DNA from: Candidatus Gastranaerophilales bacterium | GTDB taxonomy: Bacteria; Cyanobacteriota; Vampirovibrionia; Gastranaerophilales; Gastranaerophilaceae | Assembly (NCBI GenBank): GCA_016280955.1 | Contig: JAEEHV010000026.1 | Span: forward strand, 1 to 37,593 | Length of the DNA stretch: 37,593 nucleotides | Direction: 5' to 3' | In this document: positions 30,877 to 37,593 of the stretch, piece after piece | Layout of the letters: the number at the start of each line of letters is the position of its first letter | How positions within the stretch are numbered: position 1 is the stretch's first letter | The notes under the pieces: generated by a model | The model's database searches: none | What the model saw: only the letters and a program-made list of their open reading frames with translations | What the model was told of the DNA's origin: nothing | Made by a program: the position numbers and the translations under genes

Positions 30877-32464
30877 TATCAACCCACCTTGCCTCTATAC
30901 TTGATATAATCAAATCCAGCTGCAAAAGTTTAAATTCATCATCCGGTACAGGTTTTTGGTTGAAAACTTTGTTGGTTTCATCTCTCTGGTTATTAAGAAT
31001 ATATCGGCGACCGACATAGTATTCATATATACTTTTTCTCAGAATATTTGTTAAGAACTGGTAATTTGAACCCAATGAATAAAATACCGTTGCCATTTCA
31101 ATATCGCCCTTTAAGAATCTGAGATATGCCGCAATATTAAACATTATTATTTTATAAGTAAGCTCCTGAGCCGTATATATTTCATCAAAATGTTCCGCAA
31201 CAAATTTATCAATATCAACATTAAAGTTGTTTTCCTTATATTCCTTTGACAATTTTTCAATAAATTCTGCAAAAGTATCTGAAGTAATTTCATCAAAGAA
31301 CCAGTTTTGAACAAAATCACTAAGACATAATTTATCAATGTCTTTTTGGTTTAATTCACGTTTTTCAATATCCAATACCGGTTTTTCCGATTCCACATCA
31401 AGAAGAATACTTTGCCAACATACAAATTCGTAAGGAATAGGCTCACCGTTTACATGAGAATTTTCTTCCGCCTGATTCAACATATATTTGATAACTTCCG
31501 GCTTAACCTCATACCGTTCCTGATAGTTATAAAATTTATCAACAATTCTGTTAAAATCATACTCTGTAACCGAATTAAATCCAAAAGAATCAAGAATTCC
31601 ATATCTTGGATTTATAACAATCGCAAGGAACTGGAGAGTTTCGTCATTTCTTTGTCTTGAAAAAATAATTGCCACATTACCGTGACCGTCAGGGAAGGAT
31701 ACAAATGATTTGTACGGTTTTGTTTCACTCAAAATATTTCTGTAAAATTCGTCTGTCTTATCAACCCTGATACCGGACATTTTAAGCTCTGATATAGCTT
31801 TGTTTATACGGCTGTGAAGATTCTCTTTTGCAAATTTTTTGGAATTTTCAAGTGCGTGATATGCCAGCTGTGACTTTGAACGCCCTAAAATTTCAAGTGC
31901 GGTATAGCCGACCTCTGTATCTATATAATACAAAAATACCGGTATCAGAATATTTGCCAGACTGTCATATGCATAATCTTCTTCCAGAGATTTTATCAAA
32001 GTAATTTTATCATCATCGGAAAGTGCATTCAGGAAATCCATAAAATCAATTTGAGCTTCGGGATTCATAACGGCACTTTCAAGAAGTTGACGGGTTTCTT
32101 CGTTTATGAGTTCGTGGAACTGTTCAAAATATCCGCTTATAACATCATAGTCAATTTTATTACCCAAATCTTTTAACATATTAAAAGCAATCATTTTAAC
32201 ATGGTCATTGTAATCTCTTGATTTTACAACGTTCCAGAGTTCTTCATTAAGCATTTCTCTGTCAATAAGCTCATTCATAAGCCAGCAAATCAACATTGCC
32301 TTCTGCTCGGGTGCTGTAATTAATTCTCTTATTAATATATCAAGAACCGCCTGCTTATCTTCAATATTTTTCAAATCGGTTAAAAGAGCCGAATCAGGCC
32401 TCACTGATGTGGAAAGTGCATTAATGGTAGCTAAAACTTCAGCTTTTATCTGAATTTTATTCAT
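30869..32464 (-). CDS. Large helical-repeat (HEAT-like) protein, 531 aa
   Basis: First gene of the operon that continues with yqgF, DUF1292 and the Clp-repeat gene. The N-terminal 230 residues are HEAT/ARM-like helix pairs (for example VGYTALEILGRSKSQLAYHA). A mixed domain follows (about 240-330) with VSFPDGHGNVAIIFSRQRND and FLAIVINPRYGILDSFGF, then a helical C-terminus rich in aromatic and acidic residues. I do not recognise the middle domain as a named family. No signal peptide or membrane segment. Ribosome site AGGGGAATTAT precedes ATG, and TATAAT on the minus strand (32481-32476) lies only 11 nt before the ATG, so the leader would be very short. Confidence 0.85.
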   Translation of the reverse strand: MNKIQIKAEVLATINALSTSVRPDSALLTDLKNIEDKQAVLDILIRELITAPEQKAMLICWLMNELIDREMLNEELWNVVKSRDYNDHVKMIAFNMLKDLGNKIDYDVISGYFEQFHELINEETRQLLESAVMNPEAQIDFMDFLNALSDDDKITLIKSLEEDYAYDSLANILIPVFLYYIDTEVGYTALEILGRSKSQLAYHALENSKKFAKENLHSRINKAISELKMSGIRVDKTDEFYRNILSETKPYKSFVSFPDGHGNVAIIFSRQRNDETLQFLAIVINPRYGILDSFGFNSVTEYDFNRIVDKFYNYQERYEVKPEVIKYMLNQAEENSHVNGEPIPYEFVCWQSILLDVESEKPVLDIEKRELNQKDIDKLCLSDFVQNWFFDEITSDTFAEFIEKLSKEYKENNFNVDIDKFVAEHFDEIYTAQELTYKIIMFNIAAYLRFLKGDIEMATVFYSLGSNYQFLTNILRKSIYEYYVGRRYILNNQRDETNKVFNQKPVPDDEFKLLQLDLIISSIEARWVDNA

Positions 32465-32650
32465 ATAATTCCCCTATTATAAACGGATTTTTATAAGTTG
32501 ATTTTAACGTAAAATGCAGTTTATAGCAAGTAAAATATTAATATTAAGAAGAAGTAAAGATGATATTAAGATTATGCAAAGAAATCCCGTTTTTGTAAAA
32601 ATTTGCTTTATAATGAAAATGCAAATGAGAAAAATATAAAGGAGAAAGAA

Positions 32651-32932
32651 ATGTCAACAGTTGCAGAAATTCTTAACAAGTTAGAAACAGCAGACAATAC
32701 AACAAAGAATCAGATTGAAAATATATTGGTAGATAAAGGTTCTGATGTTGTTCCGGAACTTGTTAATCAGCTTCAGACAACCAAAGGTGTAAAAAGAGGT
32801 GTTGCAGCAATGACACTTATCAGAATAGGTGAAGCATCTGTTGAATATCTTAAAAAAGCAGCAAGCTGCAATAAGGATTTTGAATGGGTTGCAAAATACC
32901 TTATCACAGAAATTCAGGGTGTAGCTGCTTAA
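32651..32932 (+). CDS. Small HEAT-repeat-like protein, 93 aa
   Basis: Helical protein beginning MSTVAEILNKLETADNTTKN. One HEAT-like pair is visible: DVVPELVNQLQTTKGVKRGV, then AAMTLIRIGEASVEYLKKAA, with the remainder forming a capping helix (FEWVAKYLITEIQG). ATG at 32651 is chosen for its GGAGAAAGAA site; an in-frame TTG at 32603 would start in promoter-like DNA. It is divergent from the large HEAT-like gene at 32464, so the two repeat proteins may be functionally linked. It is followed by a strong terminator. Confidence 0.85.
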   Translation: MSTVAEILNKLETADNTTKNQIENILVDKGSDVVPELVNQLQTTKGVKRGVAAMTLIRIGEASVEYLKKAASCNKDFEWVAKYLITEIQGVAA

Positions 32933-32949
32933 GTATAAATTTTAATAAT

Positions 32950-32985
32950 AAAAAGCCTTCTGTATATACAGAAGGCTTTTTTTAA
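32950..32985 (+). terminator. Strong terminator after the 93-aa gene
   Basis: AAAAGCCTTCTGTA and TACAGAAGGCTTTT form a 14-bp perfect stem around TA, with T7 after it. It is symmetric and could act on both strands. rnhA starts 15 nt further on. Confidence 0.92.
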
Positions 32986-32987
32986 TG

Positions 32988-32993
32988 TAAAGT
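32988..32993 (+). promoter_or_regulatory. -10 box placed for leaderless rnhA
   Basis: TAAAGT, then AATTTT (6 nt), then ATG at 33000. There is no Shine-Dalgarno. A weak -35 candidate (TATACA, 32965-32970) would lie in the terminator stem. Confidence 0.35.
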
Positions 32994-32999
32994 AATTTT

Positions 33000-33461
33000 A
33001 TGACAGAAAAAGTTAAAGTTACATTATATACAGACGGAGCTTGCAGCGGAAATCCGGGGCCGGGAGGCTACGGGGCTATACTTGTACATGTTGATTCTAA
33101 CGGAATTAAACATGAAAAAGAATTTTCCGAAGGGTACAAACATGTTACAAACAACCAAATGGAGCTTTTAGCCGTAATTGTCGGGTTTGAAGCATTAAAA
33201 AAACAGGCGGATGTTACCGTTGTATCTGACAGTAAATATGTTTGTGATGCATTTAATCAGAAATGGATTGACGGCTGGGTTAAGAAAAACTGGAAAAACG
33301 TAAAAAATACAGAACTCTGGCAAAGACTTTTAAAAGCAATTGAAGGACACGATGTCAAATTCAATTGGGTAAAAGGACATGCCGGACACCCGTATAATGA
33401 ACGCTGTGACAAATTAGCGGTTAATGCGTACAAACAGGAAAATTTAACCGAATCAATTTAA
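33000..33461 (+). CDS. rnhA: Ribonuclease HI
   Basis: Cleaves RNA in RNA:DNA hybrids. Active-site residues are all visible: Asp12 in YTDGACSGNPGPGGYG, Glu55 in NNQMELLAV, Asp77 in VVSDSKYV, and His127/Asp137 in VKGHAGHPYNERCDKLA. WIDGWVKKNWK is the basic substrate-handle region of the E. coli-type enzyme. Length 153 aa is typical. It lies in the gap after a terminator with no ribosome site, which fits leaderless initiation. The window thus holds both RNase H types (HI here, HII at 25171). Confidence 0.98.
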   Translation: MTEKVKVTLYTDGACSGNPGPGGYGAILVHVDSNGIKHEKEFSEGYKHVTNNQMELLAVIVGFEALKKQADVTVVSDSKYVCDAFNQKWIDGWVKKNWKNVKNTELWQRLLKAIEGHDVKFNWVKGHAGHPYNERCDKLAVNAYKQENLTESI

Positions 33462-33474
33462 AGAATACAAATAA

Positions 33475-33493
33475 GCTCTCCTTTTTGGAGAGC
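33475..33493. terminator. Hairpin between convergent genes
   Basis: GCTCTCC (33475-33481) and GGAGAGC (33487-33493) around TTTTT. It lies between the ends of rnhA and the 616-aa gene. Neither strand has a good T run after it, so termination strength is uncertain. Confidence 0.5.
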
Positions 33494-33507
33494 CTCAAAA
33501 TTATAAA

Positions 33508-35358
33508 TTAACCGATTCCTTTTGAATTTTGTTCATCCTGTTCATCCTGTCCGTGAGTTTGCTCGTAATTATGTTTAGCAATCTTTTTAACATCAAAAGA
33601 GGTTTTTAATTTATCTATGCTGGCGCTATTCTCAAGATTCGGAACAATTGCACTTGATATTAATGCGGAATTATAATGGCACTTGCGAGCAAAATCTAAC
33701 AAAGCACCTTCTGTTCCAAGTCCGTCTACAAAACTTTTAACAGTGAAACGCAAATCATAGCTTAGCTTTTGGAATCGTGTTGCCGCCTTAACAATAGCCT
33801 CTTCAAAGCTGCCTATATCATCTACTAAAGCCCTAAAAGATTGCATCGTTACAAAAGAAGATGTTAAAAGATTTGCTGTACTTTCACCGGGCTTTTCTAC
33901 CGTATATTTCACAGGTGCTTCAGTATTTGTAAGCCCGCTCTGTTTTTCATCCTTGGCATCACATGCAGCAAGCATTTCATCCTTCGAAGCCAAATCAAAA
34001 CCGATAGTGTAATCTTGTGCAGATTCAGAACTAACACAAGAACTATCTCCCGAATTTACTATATCGCCATAATTCTGAGAAAATTCGCCGTCAGTTACGT
34101 CATCCATACATTTTTGAATATTTAATTCCGGATGATTTTTTATATATTCCGCAACCAATTTTAAAATTCTTTCTTTATAACCACTATTTTCTAATATTAT
34201 TTTTAATGCTCTTGCACTATTAGGATCATATTTAGCCTCATTTGCCAGTATCATTGCAATTGCATTTTCTAAACTGCTGGAACCGTCTTCTCCGGCTTTT
34301 ATAAGTTGATCATATTCTTGTTGTTCCTGTTCAGTAAGTCCTTGTTCGCGTTTTTTCTTCTCTAATTCATTTCGTCTTGCGATTTGCTTGTCAATAGCTT
34401 CATTAAAAGATGAAGAAATTTCATTAAATACAGCTTCTCTTTCTTCATCTGTTTCACAGTGTTTCTTTGCTGCTTCATATAATTTTTCAGCAAGCTCATA
34501 AACTTCTTCTTTCGAAAATCCAAAAGTAAGGATTGCATTGACAATCGGACTTTTCTTTAATAATTCATGGAATGCTTCTTTTGTTTTACATTTTTCAATC
34601 TGCGTTTTTATATATTGTCCAACTTCGCTCTTCTCTAAAGCGATAAGAGAAGCTTTTATAACACAGGCTCTTTCTTCTTTTGTAGCAGTAATTAACAAGT
34701 TCTGCATTTGCTGTAAAGACTGCTTTCCGCTATCTGTACCTTTACTTTTCTTTAATTCTGCACATATTTTCTTAAAAACTTCTGCTAATTTTTGTGTAGG
34801 AATCTCTTGTATAGAATTATACTTTTCAAATTCTTTGCCGCCATATTTTTTTACAGCATCCAAAAGTGTTCCGACTTTATTAACAACTTCTTTTGTTTTT
34901 TCGATGGAATTATCGTTATTTTCATATAAATCTTTTAATTTTCCAGCGATTTCTTCTACACGTTCAGATGGTTCTTTTAGTCCGGAACCATCTTGTGTAT
35001 TTTCAGGATTTAAAAGCTCTATAGAATCTATAACCAGTTTTACAACAGATACAAACTTTTTATCATCACAGGTAAATATATCTTCTTCTGACATATTTAA
35101 AGCCGTTTTAACAATATAATTAAACTGTTCTAAAGTAAGTTTGTAATCATCAAGAAGATTACTCTTGAGAGCAGCCAGCCGTTTATTTTTTACGTTAGGA
35201 TCAATTTTGGAACTACCGATACCATTAACAGCTCCGGTATTTTCACCCGAACGTTCCAACAAAGCAGGAGAAGAAGTAGCATCCGAAGTTTTTTGCGTGC
35301 TGCCTACATCTGTTGTTTGGAAAGTTATATTTTTACCTGCTGCTCTTACATCTGTCAT
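33508..35358 (-). CDS. Large helical orphan protein with TFQT signature, 616 aa
   Basis: Not recognised. It opens MTDVRAAGKNITFQTTDVGS, carrying the orphan signature. A Ser/Thr-rich disordered segment follows (about 17-55). Residues 60-400 are continuous charged helices with coiled-coil character (for example IARRNELEKKKREQGLTEQE). A second linker (about 430-490) is Ser/Asp-rich, and a final helical domain (about 500-590) has RALVDDIGSFEEAIVKAATR. The C-terminal tail has the repeat DEQDEQ. No membrane helix or catalytic motif is seen; the architecture suggests an exported structural or effector-like protein, which is inference. Start ATG 35358 has GAGGTG about 9 nt upstream. Its upstream region contains TGTAACA. 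Confidence 0.85.
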   Translation of the reverse strand: MTDVRAAGKNITFQTTDVGSTQKTSDATSSPALLERSGENTGAVNGIGSSKIDPNVKNKRLAALKSNLLDDYKLTLEQFNYIVKTALNMSEEDIFTCDDKKFVSVVKLVIDSIELLNPENTQDGSGLKEPSERVEEIAGKLKDLYENNDNSIEKTKEVVNKVGTLLDAVKKYGGKEFEKYNSIQEIPTQKLAEVFKKICAELKKSKGTDSGKQSLQQMQNLLITATKEERACVIKASLIALEKSEVGQYIKTQIEKCKTKEAFHELLKKSPIVNAILTFGFSKEEVYELAEKLYEAAKKHCETDEEREAVFNEISSSFNEAIDKQIARRNELEKKKREQGLTEQEQQEYDQLIKAGEDGSSSLENAIAMILANEAKYDPNSARALKIILENSGYKERILKLVAEYIKNHPELNIQKCMDDVTDGEFSQNYGDIVNSGDSSCVSSESAQDYTIGFDLASKDEMLAACDAKDEKQSGLTNTEAPVKYTVEKPGESTANLLTSSFVTMQSFRALVDDIGSFEEAIVKAATRFQKLSYDLRFTVKSFVDGLGTEGALLDFARKCHYNSALISSAIVPNLENSASIDKLKTSFDVKKIAKHNYEQTHGQDEQDEQNSKGIG

Positions 35359-35433
35359 GAAATATTACACCTCATGTATATTAAGTTTTAGCAGACAAAG
35401 GAATTTCAGCCTTAAATTTTTTTGTTACAAATA

Positions 35434-35463
35434 TTAACATAAGTTTTTAATTTATTATATAAT
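35434..35463 (+). promoter_or_regulatory. Strong promoter giving a leaderless trmL mRNA
   Basis: TTAACA (35434-35439), an 18-nt spacer, consensus TATAAT (35458-35463), then exactly 6 nt (CAAAAT) and ATG at 35470. Transcription is predicted to begin on the A of the start codon. No ribosome site is present. Confidence 0.75.
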
Positions 35464-35469
35464 CAAAAT

Positions 35470-35919
35470 ATGGCTAAAATTAATGTAGTTTTATATGAAC
35501 CTGAAATTCCTGCAAATACGGGAAATATTGCCCGTCTTTGCGTATGCACGGGTGCATCTTTGTATCTTGTCGGAAAACTCGGGTTTTCACTTTCGGATAA
35601 GTACACAAAACGTGCCGCAATGGACTATTGGGAAAATGTTGATTTACATAAAATTGTTTCAATGGATGAATTATATAAACAATTCCCGAACGGCAGATTT
35701 TTTTACCTGACAACCAAATCAAAGAAAAAATATACCGAAATAGAATTTAAAGAAGGCGACTTTCTCGTTTTTGGTCCTGAATCGAGAGGACTTCCGCAGG
35801 AATATGTAACTCAGGAAACCGCAATAACACTGCCTATGGTTGAAGGGCAAAGAAGCCTAAACCTTTCAAACTCAGTCGCAATTACCGTTTACGAAGTTAT
35901 TCGTCAGATTGGTTTATGA
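35470..35919 (+). CDS. trmL: tRNA (cytidine/uridine-34-2'-O-)-methyltransferase TrmL
   Basis: SPOUT-class enzyme that methylates the ribose of the wobble base in tRNA-Leu isoacceptors. It starts INVVLYEPEIPANTGNIARL, the family hallmark, with conserved Asn/Arg. Knot motifs are FGPESRGLP (about 98-106) and LPMVEGQRSLNLSNSVAITV (about 117-136), which bind S-adenosylmethionine. Length 149 aa is typical. It has a consensus promoter but no Shine-Dalgarno. It is divergent from the 616-aa orphan. Confidence 0.96.
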   Translation: MAKINVVLYEPEIPANTGNIARLCVCTGASLYLVGKLGFSLSDKYTKRAAMDYWENVDLHKIVSMDELYKQFPNGRFFYLTTKSKKKYTEIEFKEGDFLVFGPESRGLPQEYVTQETAITLPMVEGQRSLNLSNSVAITVYEVIRQIGL

Positions 35920-36044
35920 TTTCTGCAGTATATAAACGGAATACGGATATTATACCATTTGAAATTTTGACTTTTTTAATAATTTAATTAATAAAAAACC
36001 GTAATCATGATTGCGAGGATATTTTAAGAGAAAGGAAAAGTACA

Positions 36045-36629
36045 ATGATTAACAGATTCAATCCGATATCTGCTAATTATCGTTTACATGTGCTTCAGAA
36101 ACAAGATAATGCACAAAATTTACCTGAAGGAAATGCAAATGAGAATAGCAGCAATTCCGGTTTAACTTGCCCTCCGGAGCGAAATCGTATCCCGGCAGAA
36201 GAAGTTTTAAATTTTTATGAGAATCCGCCAATACCAACCAACATTAACCAGCAAAACGGTTTTGACGAAAAAGAAGCTCTCGTTGCTCAAACATTGAATG
36301 TTCCGGTTGAAGAATTTCATAATTTGCCGGAAGATCAAAAAAGACAAATGGTTCAGCAATACAACAGAGAAAATCCAAACAATCCGATTCCCGATAAACT
36401 ACCGGAACCGCGTCCACAACAACCACAGAGAAATATAAAGCCTCAAAGACAAATTAACCCGGGACCGTTTGATTACAATTCCCGTACAAACCCCGAAGGT
36501 CAGCCGACACGTGTTACAGTACACAATAACGAAATATCACAGGTTCATGTATATAATGGAGAAACAAGCGAATGGGAAATAGATACCAATAATCCGTTGC
36601 TCTACTATGGGAAAAGGACAGAAGATTAA
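36045..36629 (+). CDS. Pro/Asn/Gln-rich orphan protein, 194 aa
   Basis: Not recognised. The start is MINRFNPISANYRLHVLQKQ, preceded by AGAAAGGAAAAGTACA. Residues 20-60 are disordered. A helical segment (about 65-110) has EALVAQTLNVPVEEFHNLPE, and a proline-rich linker (about 113-145) has KLPEPRPQQPQRNIKPQRQI. The C-terminal 50 residues look like short beta strands (RVTVHNNEISQVHVYNGETS). It may be a surface or secreted linker protein, but no signal peptide is present. It has its own terminator at 36654. Confidence 0.8.
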   Translation: MINRFNPISANYRLHVLQKQDNAQNLPEGNANENSSNSGLTCPPERNRIPAEEVLNFYENPPIPTNINQQNGFDEKEALVAQTLNVPVEEFHNLPEDQKRQMVQQYNRENPNNPIPDKLPEPRPQQPQRNIKPQRQINPGPFDYNSRTNPEGQPTRVTVHNNEISQVHVYNGETSEWEIDTNNPLLYYGKRTED

Positions 36630-36653
36630 TATTATCATACATTAAATTTATCC

Positions 36654-36692
36654 ACGGGAACTAACCATACGGCTATTTCCCGTGATTTTTAT
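36654..36692 (+). terminator. Terminator after the 194-aa gene
   Basis: CACGGGAA (36654-36661) and TTCCCGTG (36678-36685), then ATTTTTATT. An 8-bp stem with a larger loop, 25 nt after the stop. Confidence 0.85.
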
Positions 36693-36705
36693 TAAATCTG
36701 AATAT

Positions 36706-36755
36706 GTAACATTTTGTTAATTGAAAAGCAATTTTTTTGCACAAAATTACTTTAT
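36706..36755 (+). promoter_or_regulatory. Candidate shared upstream control region
   Basis: TGTAACA (36706-36712), GCAATTT (36728-36734) and ACTTTAT (36749-36755) lie 85, 63 and 42 nt before the ATG at 36791, matching the layout before 27529. TTGCAC and TATATA nearby could serve as -35 and -10. Confidence 0.45.
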
Positions 36756-36790
36756 GAATATATAGGGGAAAATAAAAAAGGAGAAATATA

Positions 36791-37255
36791 ATGTCCGGGG
36801 AGTTTACAATTGGAATGAAGTTTGGCAGCTATGATAAAAAGACGTCTGAACTGGGAAAAAAATACAATACCGAATCAAGAACAAATAACAGAAAAATGCA
36901 AAGCGAATACCTTTATACAAGCAAAAAGAAAGGTATAGTAGGAAATGCTTACCGGGAAGCTATGCAATTCGATGACTACGGAAACGCAAAATATGTTGAT
37001 GCGGTATTATTCTTCAATAACTACCAATACGGAGTTCGTGCAAAAGAATGGGAAAATTTGGATAAATTTGACTACATACAGGGAGCTTCAGAACATGCTG
37101 TCGATTTAAACGAAAACGGTGAAATTGATAAAGGAGAGATTTTTGAAGGCAGAATAGACCTAAAGGCATACGAAAAAGCAAAAGAATCGGGCAAATTGTC
37201 TAAATATGCCGAATTTTTGAAACAATTTACACCATCATGGCTAAAATCTAAATAA
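36791..37255 (+). CDS. Orphan protein with one EF-hand calcium-binding loop, 154 aa
   Basis: The protein begins MSGEFTIGMKFGSYDKKTSE and is basic through the first 60 residues. At about residues 104-115 it has DLNENGEIDKGE. This fits the 12-residue EF-hand loop at positions 1 (Asp), 3 (Asn), 5 (Asn), 6 (Gly), 8 (Ile), 9 (Asp) and 12 (Glu), with helices on either side. A single EF-hand loop in a small bacterial protein points to calcium binding or a dockerin-like structural use; no second loop was found. The rest is unrecognised. Strong ribosome site AAAGGAGAAATATA. Expression is likely controlled by the upstream blocks at 36706. Confidence 0.82.
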   Translation: MSGEFTIGMKFGSYDKKTSELGKKYNTESRTNNRKMQSEYLYTSKKKGIVGNAYREAMQFDDYGNAKYVDAVLFFNNYQYGVRAKEWENLDKFDYIQGASEHAVDLNENGEIDKGEIFEGRIDLKAYEKAKESGKLSKYAEFLKQFTPSWLKSK

Positions 37256-37267
37256 TAATGCAAATAT

Positions 37268-37307
37268 AAAACAAAAAGAAAAGAGCGGTATTACTACCAC
37301 TCTTTTC
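37268..37307 (-). terminator. Terminator for tuf
   Basis: On the minus strand GAAAAGAGTGG pairs with CCGCTCTTTTC (one G-U pair), followed by TTTTTGTTTT. It lies 26 nt beyond the tuf stop, and also faces the end of the EF-hand gene. Confidence 0.85.
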
Positions 37308-37332
37308 AACTGTTTGAAAGTGTTTAACAAAA

Positions 37333-37593
37333 CTATTCGGTAATTTTGTCAACAACACCTGCACCAACTGTTCTGCCGCCTTCACGGATAGCGAATCTCA
37401 TACCTTGTTCAATAGCTACAGGTGCGATTAATTCAACGTCCATAACTACGTTATCACCAGGCATTACCATTTCGCCATTGAACTTGATAGAACCGGTAAC
37501 GTCAGTTGTTCTGATATAGAATTGAGGTCTGTAACCAGGGAAGAATGGAGTGTGACGTCCGCCTTCTTCTTTTGTCAAAACGTAAACGTTAGC
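37333..37593 (-). CDS. tuf: Elongation factor Tu, C-terminal part (runs off right edge)
   Basis: GTP-dependent carrier of aminoacyl-tRNA to the ribosome. The frame is open to the right edge and starts [20 protein letters not shown]. The rest is [38 protein letters not shown] and [19 protein letters not shown], which is the canonical domain 3 of EF-Tu. Codon use is the least AT-biased in the window, as expected for a highly expressed gene. Only the last 86 codons are present; the GTPase domain is outside. Confidence 0.98.
   Translation of the reverse strand, partial: ANVYVLTKEEGGRHTPFFPGYRPQFYIRTTDVTGSIKFNGEMVMPGDNVVMDVELIAPVAIEQGMRFAIREGGRTVGAGVVDKITE

Noticed and set aside
36649..36657. TTATCCAC-like sequence as a DnaA box / origin
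   Set aside because: Single imperfect site inside a terminator. No cluster of boxes or AT-rich unwinding region was seen near dnaA or elsewhere.

Overview
The window is AT-rich DNA from a flagellated, didermic bacterium. It reads most like a gut relative of Cyanobacteria, Candidatus Melainabacteria / Vampirovibrionia, order Gastranaerophilales. That placement is an inference. It rests on flagellar P- and L-ring genes (flgI, flgH), which imply an outer membrane, on low-GC codon use, and on many lineage-specific small proteins that share a short N-terminal signature (Met, a few polar residues, then a block such as SFK, TFKG, SFQS or NFK).

Layout. 1-796 is the 5' part of pyruvate phosphate dikinase (minus). 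823-5146 is an accessory block of orphan genes: a frameshifted mini-gene, two small proteins, a 404-aa membrane-anchored protein, a 398-aa protein of unknown function, and a protein with a CheD/CNF1-like Thr-Cys-His arrangement. 5271-7616 holds an alpha/beta hydrolase with a Cys nucleophile, convergent with a 501-aa membrane protein. 7642-7827 holds an undescribed-looking leader: a near-consensus promoter, a leaderless 29-codon ORF with ten consecutive Ser codons, a 10-bp RNA stem enclosing those codons, and an intrinsic terminator 26 nt before the 501-aa gene. 8097-15665 is the flagellar region: a textbook sigma-28 promoter driving a 65-aa acidic protein, an 85-nt foldback, then flgA-flgI-flgJ-(92 aa)-(124 aa membrane protein)-flgH-flgN-flgK-flgL. 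15757-18786 holds another orphan and glutamine-dependent NAD synthetase.

18752-25812 (all minus) is a housekeeping run: rnhB, class V aminotransferase, serA, serB, tRNA-Cys(GCA), dnaA and a TPR protein. It contains the serine-biosynthesis steps and a mosaic intergenic region with palindromic repeats and a 21-codon remnant of a second aminotransferase. 25941-28826 has a TPR-glycosyltransferase fusion and three orphans. 28844-32464 (minus) is a HEAT-like protein, yqgF, a DUF1292 protein and an unusual protein made only of Clp N-terminal repeats. 32651-37255 carries a HEAT-like small protein, rnhA, a 616-aa orphan, trmL and two orphans, one with an EF-hand loop. The right edge is the 3' end of tuf.

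Themes. (1) An N-terminal signature recurs on about nine unrelated orphan proteins and on none of the housekeeping proteins, suggesting a common sorting or export tag. (2) Several genes, notably trmL and the Ser peptide, have a -10 box exactly 6 nt before the ATG and no Shine-Dalgarno, which predicts leaderless mRNAs. (3) Four orphan genes share block-like upstream elements. No CRISPR array, insertion sequence or rRNA was seen.
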